Source of the DNA: Myxococcales bacterium
Lineage (GTDB): Bacteria > Myxococcota > Bradymonadia > REDH01
Direction: 5' to 3'
DNA length: 7,040 nucleotides
NCBI GenBank assembly: GCA_018970625.1
Contig: JAGWVZ010000189.1
Coordinates: 1 to 7,040 of the forward strand
Shown here: in pieces, positions 1 to 6,335 of the stretch
How positions within the stretch are numbered: position 1 is the first letter of the stretch
Layout of the letters: every line of letters begins with the position of its first letter
Made by a program: the position numbers and the translations under genes
The notes under the pieces: model-generated
What the model was told of the DNA's origin: nothing
Seen by the model: only the letters and a program-made list of their open reading frames with translations
Databases searched by the model: none

Positions 1-30
1 GGTGGTCCAGCGCAACGCGCGAGGGCTCAT
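1..30 (-). CDS. Start of the next operon gene, probably a second VWA (BatB-like) protein; partial
   Basis: Only the first ten codons are in the window, reading MSPRALRWTT; the rest lies beyond the left edge. The ATG at 30-28 overlaps the TGA of the BatA-like gene (29-27) as ATGA. A strong ribosome binding site, GGAGG on the minus strand (bases 40-36), sits five bases upstream, so a real start here is well supported. The product is inferred from gene order alone: in MoxR/DUF58/BatA operons the gene after BatA usually encodes a second membrane VWA protein, often with TPR repeats (BatB or BatB/C). Ten residues are too few to confirm this. Confidence 0.6.
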   Translation of the reverse strand, partial: MSPRALRWTT

Positions 31-1091
31 GGGAACCTCCGCAGAAGAAGCCAGCGAAGCAGCACGTCGAGCGCGAGCAACGCCATGGCCAACCCAATGA
101 AAGGCTGAAACATCTCGGTCTTGCGCACCGACGAGACCTCCTGAAGCACCGTCGTCTCCAGCTCATCCAGAATCGCGCCCAGCCCCTGCTCAAGCTCCTC
201 CCGGTTCTCGGCCTGATAGAATGCGCCGTCGGTCATGGTAGCGATCTGGTTCAACAACTCCGGGTCGACCGGGTAATGCGTCTGCTGGTACATCAAAAAC
301 CTGCCGATCCGCAGATCGGTAGGCGCCATTGTGGGCCCATCGCGGCCGACCAGAATCGGAAAAATGCGGATCGACTCGTCGGCGGCCAACTGTGCCGCCT
401 GCGTGGGGCTGATATTGCCACCCTGCTGTTTGCCGTCCGTGATCAGGATGATGGCCTTGGAACGCGCCTCGGAGTCGAGCAGGCCGCGCACGGCCAGCCC
501 CAGTGCGTTGCCGATCGCTGTAGCCGTCGCGTTGATCTGGTTGATCTGCAGGTCGTCCAGCAACCCGAGAATCGTTGAATAATCAAGGGTTAGCGGAAAC
601 TGCAGGAACGCGTCGGCCGCGAAGACCACCATGCCAATTCGGTCGCGTTCGCGCTGTTGAACAAACCGCTTGAGTGTCACAATCGCGTTGTCGAAGCGAT
701 TTGGAGGCTCGCTCTGCTGCTGTACCTGAAAGGCTTCGACCTCGCCGGGGGTCATGTCGACCGCGAGCATCGAGCCGGACATGTCCAGCACCACAAACAC
801 ATCAATGCCCTCCACGGTCTCTTCCTGCGCCTCATCGATCTGTGGGCGCGCGATGCCGAGAGCGAGCACCAGCAGGGCGGCGGTACGCACCAGCACAGGC
901 GCATGGCGAAGGCGCACGCGCACGCTCTGAGCGTCAGACGTCAACAACCGCGTTGCCGAGAACAGCAGCGTTCCAGACGAGTCGCCGCGCCGGTACCACG
1001 CGACAGCGGCCAGAAGCAGCACCGCCGCAACGAACACCCATGGGTACGCGAGCGACCACGATGCACCAAACAGGGTAACCGATGTCATCAT
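27..1091 (-). CDS. batA: BatA-like membrane-anchored VWA-domain protein
   Basis: This 354-residue protein has the BatA layout. Two N-terminal membrane segments (about residues 14-32 and 66-81) are followed by a VWA domain (about 95-315) and a C-terminal membrane segment (about 329-349) with a basic end (LLLRRFP). The MIDAS metal site looks complete: DMSGS at 103-107, a threonine in TATAIG (189-194, probably T191), and the aspartate of ITDGK at 219. BatA proteins are thought to work with MoxR ATPases and BatB in cell-envelope homeostasis or stress tolerance; the precise role here is unknown. The start is ATG at 1091, overlapping the upstream TGA as ATGA; a second ATG follows at once. One oddity is a Gln/Glu-rich stretch of about 15 residues (115-130) between the MIDAS strand and the following NRF helix, which is usually short in BatA. 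Family assignment is firm; the role is inferred. Confidence 0.9.
   Translation of the reverse strand: MMTSVTLFGASWSLAYPWVFVAAVLLLAAVAWYRRGDSSGTLLFSATRLLTSDAQSVRVRLRHAPVLVRTAALLVLALGIARPQIDEAQEETVEGIDVFVVLDMSGSMLAVDMTPGEVEAFQVQQQSEPPNRFDNAIVTLKRFVQQRERDRIGMVVFAADAFLQFPLTLDYSTILGLLDDLQINQINATATAIGNALGLAVRGLLDSEARSKAIILITDGKQQGGNISPTQAAQLAADESIRIFPILVGRDGPTMAPTDLRIGRFLMYQQTHYPVDPELLNQIATMTDGAFYQAENREELEQGLGAILDELETTVLQEVSSVRKTEMFQPFIGLAMALLALDVLLRWLLLRRFP
36..40 (-). promoter_or_regulatory. Ribosome binding site for the partial gene at the left edge
   Basis: The minus strand reads GGAGG five bases before the ATG at 30. It lies inside the last codons of the BatA-like gene. With the ATGA overlap it fixes the start of the downstream gene and suggests reinitiation by ribosomes finishing BatA. 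Confidence 0.7.
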
Positions 1092-2254
1092 GGAACCCCT
1101 CCATGGGCATCGTCGTTGTCGGGGGTGGGCGGGTCAGGCACGCGCTCCGACTGCTCAGTCCGCGCAGCGAGCTCTTTCGCTCGTTCAGCGAGGTCATGCA
1201 CAACGGCCCGCGTGCGCGAGTACAGCGCCAGACTCATCTCATCGGGTGGGGTGAACCGTGCGAACTTCACGAGGTCGGTGTCCTCGAGAATGCGAACGAT
1301 CTCGGCGCCCTGATGCCCTACCTCGTGCTGGTGACGTTGCAAAAACGTCTCAATCTCGCTCGTGGTGCTCTCGACGGCCGGGATGTTCAGCAAATCACCC
1401 ACGAAGCTTCGCAAGATCTCGGACAGCCGCATGTGAAACTGCAGTCGTTCGCCGACGGAGAGAAGGTCGGCATCCTGAAGGGCCTGCAGAGCCTCGAGCG
1501 CGACTTCCCATGCGGGCCGTTTCGGCGGTGGGGGGGGCTCGACCCGAGGTTTGCGAACGCGATTCACGACCAGCGCGATGATGGCACCGATAAGCGCCAT
1601 TGCCAGTCCCCCCAGCGCATACACGACCCGCCAGTCCAGCGTGACGACCGGAGCCGGAACGGCGGAGGGCGTGAGCTGCGGGTCGGACTCGTTCACAATC
1701 CCCGGGACGACATTCAGGGCGAACGGTTCGCTCGCCGCGGTGGTCAGGCTGCCATCCAGGCGCAACACACGCGCCGACAGTCCGTCGCTGTCGTACCGCC
1801 CGGGACGGAACACGGCCAGCCGCACCAGCCAGCGGTTTGACAGTTGACCGTCAGGCTCGGTTTGCCGTGTCACATCCAGCACTTCGATGAAGCGATTGGC
1901 CTGGACCACGAAGCTGCTCACGTTCTCGCCCGGCTCGATGGGAACACTGGCCACGACCTCGACCGGTTGCCCCACCGCAAGGTCGTCGGCGGGAACGGTC
2001 AGCGTCATGACGAGCGGTGTGTCCGTGGCGCCAGAACCCGCCGCGGCGAGTGCGACGCTGCCCTCGATCGGTTCTGACGACCCCTCTTGCGCGTCGGTTG
2101 CGGGCGCGATCCCCAGAAGCACGACGAGGGCGCTGCCACACAGAAGACCGATCCGGGCAGCCGTGAATGCGTGCGCAATCGGTGGATTCCAGTCCAGTGC
2201 GGGGGCGTTCTGCCGCCCTGTAGGAACGGTTGAAGAAGGGAATACGGTATTCAT
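1088..2254 (-). CDS. BatD/DUF4381-like membrane protein of the MoxR operon
   Basis: I place the start at ATG 2254, giving 388 residues. It overlaps the DUF58 stop as ATGA; an in-frame ATG at 2386 would need 132 bases of overlap with DUF58. No Shine-Dalgarno sequence precedes it, so translation probably depends on coupling. Residues 35-50 form a hydrophobic segment after an unusually long N-terminus; TDA at 53-55 could be a signal peptidase site, or the segment may stay as an anchor. Residues about 60-205 look like an exported beta-rich domain (for example PADDLAVGQPVEV, FRPGRY). A membrane helix spans about 210-230 and is followed by a basic RVRKPR and a run of five prolines (240-244). Residues 247-388 are a helical, cytosolic region with FARFTPPDEM near 347-357, resembling the C-terminal part of BatD and DUF4381 proteins. 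These probably connect envelope VWA partners to the cytosolic ATPase. The family link is moderate; topology is inferred. Confidence 0.8.
   Translation of the reverse strand: MNTVFPSSTVPTGRQNAPALDWNPPIAHAFTAARIGLLCGSALVVLLGIAPATDAQEGSSEPIEGSVALAAAGSGATDTPLVMTLTVPADDLAVGQPVEVVASVPIEPGENVSSFVVQANRFIEVLDVTRQTEPDGQLSNRWLVRLAVFRPGRYDSDGLSARVLRLDGSLTTAASEPFALNVVPGIVNESDPQLTPSAVPAPVVTLDWRVVYALGGLAMALIGAIIALVVNRVRKPRVEPPPPPKRPAWEVALEALQALQDADLLSVGERLQFHMRLSEILRSFVGDLLNIPAVESTTSEIETFLQRHQHEVGHQGAEIVRILEDTDLVKFARFTPPDEMSLALYSRTRAVVHDLAERAKELAARTEQSERVPDPPTPDNDDAHGGVP
1098..1102 (-). promoter_or_regulatory. Ribosome binding site of the BatA-like gene
   Basis: The minus strand reads GGAGG, running on into GGGTTCC before ATG 1091, with six bases between the GGAGG core and the start. 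It lies in the last codons of the BatD-like gene. The same arrangement (GGAGG, then a TTCC stretch, then ATGA) occurs at the junction at 27-40. Confidence 0.7.
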
Positions 2255-3201
2255 GAACGTCTTGAGCGACGGCGGAAGAAGGTCGCGAGCGGGCGCACCA
2301 GGTCGGCGTCGTCGGTGAAGTCCGTGCGAAAGTTCATGGCGTCCAGTTTCAGTCGCGTAAACACCCGGTCGCGCTCGATTGACCACTGCTGCGACTGCCG
2401 CGCGAACGCGCCGATGCGGTCGGACGCCGGGTCAACCGCCACGCGAAGACCTGACTCAAGGTCTTCGAGCTCTACCAGACCGCCGTGCCAGAGATTGTTC
2501 CAGAACCGACGCCATCCGGTCAGCGGGCGTGACAAGGGTGTGGTGGAGAGGTCCCGTTCACGGGGGTCTTCGATGACTACGGGCACGACGTCGTGGCGAC
2601 GGGCCAGCAGCTTGCACTCGTGCTCCCAGCCATCGGCGAGAAAGTCGCTCACGACAAAAATGATCGCCTTTCGAGAGGTGACACGCGCCATGTAACGGAA
2701 GGCGGCCGACAGGTCGGTCGTGCTCTGCCGAGGGCGATGCTCGAGCACCTCGGTGATGAGCCGCATGACGTGCTTCCGACCTTTTTTGGGCGGGATGTGC
2801 AGGTTGGTCTCGTGGTCGAAGATGGTGAGACCGATCCGGTCGTTGTTGCGCGTGGCAAGCACGGCAAACACGGCGGCGAGCTGCGCGGCGAGCGTTCGTT
2901 TGGACTCCGCGGTCGAGCCGAAGCGCATGCTCGATGAGGAGTCGACGAGAATCTGCACCGTGAGCTCGCGCTCTTCGACATAGCGCTTTACGTGGAGCGC
3001 GCCACTGCGGGCCGACACATTCCAGTCGATGAAGCGAACGTCATCGCCGGGAACGTAGGCCGCGACCTCGTCGAAATCCATGCCGCGGCCCTTGAAGACC
3101 GAGTGGTACGCTCCGCTAAGCTGAGGATTGACCAGGCGACGCGTCACCAGCTCGATACGTTTTACCTTTCGGATGACGTCGCGGGCGGGTGTGGACATCA
3201 T
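2251..3201 (-). CDS. DUF58-domain protein (VWA-like), MoxR partner
   Basis: This 316-residue protein shows the DUF58 signature: GDDVRFIDWNVSAR at 52-65, then LHVKRYVEERE. A VWA-like fold follows, with MIDAS residues DSSSS at 87-91, a threonine in STTDL (T162) and SDF at 185-187 (D186), so metal binding looks intact. No membrane segment is visible, making it the short, soluble form of DUF58 usually encoded next to MoxR; longer DUF58 proteins have N-terminal helices. It ends in a basic tail (FFRRRSRRS). The start ATG at 3201 overlaps the MoxR stop as ATGA, and a second ATG follows at once. No Shine-Dalgarno sequence lies at the right distance, so coupling to MoxR translation is likely. DUF58 proteins are taken to be substrates or adaptors of MoxR ATPases; what this pair acts on cannot be read from sequence. 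Confidence 0.93.
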   Translation of the reverse strand: MMSTPARDVIRKVKRIELVTRRLVNPQLSGAYHSVFKGRGMDFDEVAAYVPGDDVRFIDWNVSARSGALHVKRYVEERELTVQILVDSSSSMRFGSTAESKRTLAAQLAAVFAVLATRNNDRIGLTIFDHETNLHIPPKKGRKHVMRLITEVLEHRPRQSTTDLSAAFRYMARVTSRKAIIFVVSDFLADGWEHECKLLARRHDVVPVVIEDPRERDLSTTPLSRPLTGWRRFWNNLWHGGLVELEDLESGLRVAVDPASDRIGAFARQSQQWSIERDRVFTRLKLDAMNFRTDFTDDADLVRPLATFFRRRSRRS

Positions 3202-4184
3202 GGTACGTCGATGCGTTCGAGGAGTTCCTGCAGGATGGAGTCGGTCGTGCGCTCCGCGGCTTCGGCTTCGAAGCTCGGAATAATGCGGTGCCGAAGAACG
3301 TCGGGCGCGATGGCTTTGACGTCTTCGGGAGTGACATAGCCGCGATGGTTCAGGAATGCGTGGGCGCGGGCCGCGCGGTTCAGGAAGATGCTCGCGCGGG
3401 GGCTGGCGCCGAACTCAATCAGGGGCGCAAGGCCGGGAAGACCCGCCGCGGCAGGGTCACGGGTCGCCACGACGAGGTCCACGATGTAGTCGCGCACCGA
3501 GTTTTCGATGTAAATCTCGTTGATGACCTTGCGCGCCTCGATGAGACGCTGACCGTCAATCACCGGGTGAATCTGCACAGGTTCGCCAGTGCTCATGCGA
3601 TCCATGATCTGGCGTTCTTCGGCGCGGGTGGGGTACCCGACCTTGATCATGAGCATGAAGCGGTCCACCTGTGCCTCGGGCAGCGGGTAGGTGCCTTCCT
3701 GTTCGATGGGGTTCTGGGTCGCCAGCACCAGAAAGGGGTCGGGAAGCTTCCACGACTTGTCGCCGATGGTGACCTGCTTCTCCTGCATGGCTTCCAGCAG
3801 GGCCGACTGCACTTTGGCGGGTGCGCGGTTGATCTCGTCGGCCAGCACGATGTTGGTGAAAACGGGACCACGGCGAACGTCGAACTCCTGCGACTTCTGG
3901 TTGTAGACGAGCGTGCCCACAATGTCGGCCGGCAGCAGGTCCGGCGTGAACTGAATGCGCTGCGACGACACCTGAATCGCCTGCGCCAGCGTGGTCACGG
4001 TGAGGGTCTTGGCCAGACCGGGCACGCCTTCCAGCAGCACGTGGCCGCCTGTCAGAAGGCCAATCATCATGCGCTCGATCATGTAGCGCTGGCCGACCAC
4101 GCGGCGCGCGGTTTCGGCGAAGAGCTCGTCTACAAACGCGCTCTCACGCTTCACCAGTTCGGTAAGGGCCCGAATATCCTCCAT
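3198..4184 (-). CDS. moxR: MoxR-family AAA+ ATPase
   Basis: This 328-residue protein is the normal length for the MoxR family and has a full set of ATPase motifs: Walker A GVPGLAKT at 53-60, Walker B IVLADEINRAP at 112-122 (D116, E117), sensor 1 LATQNP (N158), the EAQVDRF segment at 170-176 with a probable arginine finger, and sensor 2 ASPRA (R263). It should hydrolyse ATP as a ring and remodel or activate VWA-domain partners, as MoxR proteins are thought to do; the products of the next genes are the obvious candidates. It is the first gene of the operon. The start ATG at 4184 follows an AGGAG at 4198-4194 (minus strand) by nine bases, and 166 bases separate it from the lipoprotein gene upstream. 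The stop overlaps the DUF58 start as ATGA. No key residue is missing. Confidence 0.96.
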   Translation of the reverse strand: MEDIRALTELVKRESAFVDELFAETARRVVGQRYMIERMMIGLLTGGHVLLEGVPGLAKTLTVTTLAQAIQVSSQRIQFTPDLLPADIVGTLVYNQKSQEFDVRRGPVFTNIVLADEINRAPAKVQSALLEAMQEKQVTIGDKSWKLPDPFLVLATQNPIEQEGTYPLPEAQVDRFMLMIKVGYPTRAEERQIMDRMSTGEPVQIHPVIDGQRLIEARKVINEIYIENSVRDYIVDLVVATRDPAAAGLPGLAPLIEFGASPRASIFLNRAARAHAFLNHRGYVTPEDVKAIAPDVLRHRIIPSFEAEAAERTTDSILQELLERIDVP

Positions 4185-4193
4185 AACGCGTTG

Positions 4194-4198
4194 CTCCT
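4194..4198 (-). promoter_or_regulatory. Ribosome binding site of the MoxR gene
   Basis: AGGAG on the minus strand, nine bases before ATG 4184. It is a reasonable Shine-Dalgarno match and supports this start for the first gene of the operon. Confidence 0.55.
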
Positions 4199-4335
4199 GA
4201 GCCGTATTGGCAGTGATGGGACCTGACAGATGTCGGGCTGTTGGAACGCCACGAACGCGCTCGATATTCCCGTCAGAGCGTCAGGTTACGGAGCGTCGGC
4301 CTCGCATGGCCACAAGCGGGGCGCCGCGCGTTTTC

Positions 4336-4348
4336 CGCACACCGTGCG
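4336..4348 (-). terminator. Weak hairpin just after the lipoprotein stop codon
   Basis: The minus strand reads CGCAC-GGT-GTGCG, a perfect five-base-pair stem with a three-base loop, two bases past the TAA of the lipoprotein gene. It is followed by GAAAACGCG and not by a T-run, so it does not meet the usual intrinsic terminator pattern. It could slow transcription or stabilise the 3' end, or be chance in G+C-rich DNA. Confidence 0.2.
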
Positions 4349-4350
4349 CG

Positions 4351-6204
4351 TTACTCGATGACGCGCAGGTTGAACGGATCGGACTCGCAGAGGACGTCCG
4401 TGGCGTTGATGGTCGCGGTGGCCTGCAGCACCACCTCGTAAAGGCCAGCGGTGTCGAACGACAGGGTGACGGTCTCGCCCGACGACTGCGACAGGCGGGC
4501 GCTGCTGCCGCTCGGCACGGTGAGCGTCCAGTTGAAGGGTGACGCCACGAACTCACCGCCGGCTGGCGGTGCCGAGCCTGAGGCGTTGAGGGTGATGGTC
4601 TGACCCACGGTGTAGGGCTCGCCCGGGTCCACACCGATCACGCAGGTGGGCGGCAGCAGCTGGTCGCTGTGGTTGGCTTCCAGGAAGACGTTGATGTTGC
4701 CCACGGCGGGGTCGTTATGGGTGATTTGCACCTGCGCGGTGTCGTCGCTGGCGAAGTCACCATCAGGGCGCGCATAGGTCACGGTGACGCGCTCAGCCCC
4801 ACCGGCCTCGATGTCGAGCGGCGCTGTGGCGTCGATAGCGAACTCGGCTGCCGAGGGGCCCGCGAGCGCCAGCGTGTTGACCGAGAGTGTGGCGCGACCG
4901 CTGTTGTAAATCACGAAGCTGCGGTCGTCCGACTCGCCAAACCCAAGGCCGGCCCAGAACAGACGGTTGGGAACCACCTGAATCTGCGGGGCGGCCGGGC
5001 CGGCCGAGAAGCGGCACTCGCGGAGTGTGCCTTCGAAGTTACCGGACACGCGGAGTGTACCGTTGACGGCGCGGTCGGCGGTGGGCGTGTACACCAGCTT
5101 GTAAACGCGGGTCTCGCCGGGTGCGATGGGCTCTTGCACGCCCGAAACAGCCTGGTCGCGCGAGTTCAGAAGCTGGAACTCGGCGCGCGCGTCGCTGGGT
5201 GAGATGGTCGAGATCGCCATGGTGTTGATGTTCAACGTGGCGCGCTCGGACGGGTTGTTGACCTCAATCAGCACTTCGTTGGCCTGCCCGGTGACCGCTT
5301 CGTTGAAGACGATGTTGTCGCAGGGGTCGATGTCGAGGATCGGCGTGTTGCCACCACCAGAGCGGAGCAGGACACTGGAGTTTCCGCCGCGTACGTCGTT
5401 GCTGGCAAAGGTCACGGTGGTGTTCAGGGCGGTGGTGTCGGACGGTTCCCAGTAGGCGCAGAAGTCGCGCTGACCGCCCACTTCAATGTCAATGGGCAGG
5501 GGCAGCTGTTCGGCCTGTTCGACACGCAGCCCCGCGACGGCGGGGGTGAGCGTGATGTCCGAGATGGTGAGGGTGCCCACGCCGGTGTTCTCGGCGGTCC
5601 AGCACTCTTCGTACGCCTGACCGGCGACCGGAGCAGGGAAGTCAATAACCGTTGGCGTGAGCGACAGCTCGCCCAGAGACAGGTTCAGTTCAATCGGTAC
5701 CTCGATCTCTGCGTTCTCGGGGTCGCTGGTCTCGATGATGAGCGTGCCGCACTGCGCGTTGTTCCCGCCCGGGCAATCGGGAACGCCACCATCACCCGCA
5801 GGGCCGAAAGCCAACTGAATCTGAAGCTCCTCGTCCTCACCAATCTCGAAAGGGTCGCCGACTTCAAGATTTCCCCAGCGATACGCTGGATTGGGTTCGT
5901 CATAGACCCACGAGTCGTCACTACGGTTTTCCAGACTCTCGCCTGTAGAGCGGGTGAAACCGATGTATGGAGAAGTACCTTCGAGGCGAATCGACAGAAT
6001 CTCGATCGGCGCCAGACCATCGTTCAGCAGGGTGATCTGCGCGAAGTTGCTGGGTCGTTCCACGTCGATGCCGTTAAACGACAGCTCGCAGGGGGTTTCG
6101 CACTGAACAGAGCCCTGAAAGACTTCTTCGAGTGAATCTCCGCAGCCCGAGACAGCGGAGAGGGAACCGGCGACGAGGCCAAGACAGAGGTTTCGCAGCT
6201 TCAT
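4351..6204 (-). CDS. Lipoprotein with four ASH/choice-of-anchor-D-like repeats and a PKD-like domain
   Basis: This 617-residue protein starts with a type II signal peptide: basic MKLRN, a hydrophobic core, and the lipobox VSGC with C21 as the lipidated cysteine, so it should be anchored in a membrane facing the periplasm or cell surface. The mature part is almost all beta-sandwich. Four repeats resemble ASH/HYDIN or choice-of-anchor-D domains at about 33-175, 178-284, 288-405 and 407-513. Recurring marks are N-x-G or NPSE turns before a strand (ENTGVGTL, NNPSERATL, YNSGRATL) and late strands such as SDPENAEIEVPI and HNDPAVGNINVF. Residues about 518-617 look PKD-like, with LNASGS and FDTAGLYEVVL. 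There are ten cysteines after the lipid site, several probably forming disulfides (C35/C39, C144/C152, C521/C606 are suggestive). No catalytic motif is visible, so a binding or structural role is likely. The ATG at 6204 has GAAGG nine bases upstream. Similar proteins are abundant in Myxococcota, mostly without known function. Confidence 0.88.
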   Translation of the reverse strand: MKLRNLCLGLVAGSLSAVSGCGDSLEEVFQGSVQCETPCELSFNGIDVERPSNFAQITLLNDGLAPIEILSIRLEGTSPYIGFTRSTGESLENRSDDSWVYDEPNPAYRWGNLEVGDPFEIGEDEELQIQLAFGPAGDGGVPDCPGGNNAQCGTLIIETSDPENAEIEVPIELNLSLGELSLTPTVIDFPAPVAGQAYEECWTAENTGVGTLTISDITLTPAVAGLRVEQAEQLPLPIDIEVGGQRDFCAYWEPSDTTALNTTVTFASNDVRGGNSSVLLRSGGGNTPILDIDPCDNIVFNEAVTGQANEVLIEVNNPSERATLNINTMAISTISPSDARAEFQLLNSRDQAVSGVQEPIAPGETRVYKLVYTPTADRAVNGTLRVSGNFEGTLRECRFSAGPAAPQIQVVPNRLFWAGLGFGESDDRSFVIYNSGRATLSVNTLALAGPSAAEFAIDATAPLDIEAGGAERVTVTYARPDGDFASDDTAQVQITHNDPAVGNINVFLEANHSDQLLPPTCVIGVDPGEPYTVGQTITLNASGSAPPAGGEFVASPFNWTLTVPSGSSARLSQSSGETVTLSFDTAGLYEVVLQATATINATDVLCESDPFNLRVIE

Positions 6205-6251
6205 AGGAGGGAGCCTTCGCGAGCGTAAACGGTAGTGGGAAAGCGGCGCGG

Positions 6252-6280
6252 AACGTAACGAAGGGGGGGCTCGATTGCAA
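6252..6280 (-). promoter_or_regulatory. Candidate sigma-70-type promoter for the lipoprotein gene
   Basis: On the minus strand, TTGCAA (6280-6275) is followed after exactly 17 bases by TACGTT (6257-6252). The first box matches the -35 consensus at four of six positions. The second matches the -10 consensus at only three, but at the important first, second and last positions. The spacer holds a run of seven C. Transcription would start near 6245, leaving a leader of about 40 bases before ATG 6204. The spacing is ideal but the boxes are weak, so this is only a candidate. Confidence 0.35.
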
Positions 6281-6285
6281 CAACG

Positions 6286-6300
6286 GCCGCACGGGGCGGC
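6286..6300 (-). terminator. Short inverted repeat downstream of the VWA gene
   Basis: The minus strand reads GCCGC-CCCGT-GCGGC, a five-base-pair G+C stem with a five-base loop, about 36 bases past the TAA at 6338-6336 and just upstream of the candidate promoter. It is followed by CGTTGTTGC, which is only partly T-rich. It may be a weak terminator separating the VWA and lipoprotein genes; the evidence is thin. Confidence 0.25.
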
Positions 6301-6335
6301 GGTGTTCGGGTGAAGATTTCGGTCTCAGGGCGGGC

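Larger units (their letters stand above)
4185..4350 (-). other. Intergenic region upstream of the MoxR operon
   Basis: These 166 bases lie between the lipoprotein stop and the MoxR start and contain no supported gene. Any promoter dedicated to the MoxR operon must be here, but I see no convincing sigma-70 pair; the organism's promoter consensus may differ. What can be seen: a small hairpin right after the lipoprotein stop (4336-4348), two copies of GAGCGTC on the plus strand (4276-4282 and 4291-4297) with CGTCAG at 4271 and 4279, and the short inverted repeat GACA-GA-TGTC on the plus strand at about 4225-4234. All are short enough to be chance. Confidence 0.5.
6205..6335 (-). other. Intergenic region between the VWA and lipoprotein genes
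   Basis: This 131-base gap holds no gene. It contains the weak inverted repeat at 6286-6300, the candidate promoter at 6252-6280 and the probable ribosome binding site GAAGG nine bases before ATG 6204. The gap and promoter suggest the lipoprotein can be transcribed separately from the VWA gene, though read-through is possible because no strong terminator is seen. Confidence 0.5.

Noticed and set aside
1082..1840. 252-codon open frame on the plus strand opposite the BatD-like gene
   Set aside because: Composition is Arg/Gln/His-rich with no motif, and the minus strand encodes a convincing protein with a membrane helix and operon overlaps.
2255..2386. Upstream start for the BatD-like gene at 2386
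   Set aside because: It would overlap the DUF58 coding sequence by over 130 bases and adds an Arg/His-rich segment. The ATG at 2254 forms the same ATGA overlap as the other junctions.
27..4184. Possible defence or toxin system because of MoxR and VWA genes together
   Set aside because: Some defence loci pair MoxR and VWA proteins, but here the full order MoxR, DUF58, BatD-like, BatA matches the housekeeping Bat-type operon, with no nuclease, protease effector or mobile element nearby.
3189..4226. 345-codon open frame on the plus strand opposite moxR
   Set aside because: It is the antisense of a gene with every MoxR motif intact. Long antisense frames are expected in G+C-rich codons, and its translation is low-complexity, His/Arg/Gly-rich, with no recognisable motif.
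6261..6270. Run of seven G (plus strand) as a phase-variation tract
   Set aside because: It is short, in G+C-rich DNA, and lies in the spacer of a weak candidate promoter. Nothing else points to slippage control.
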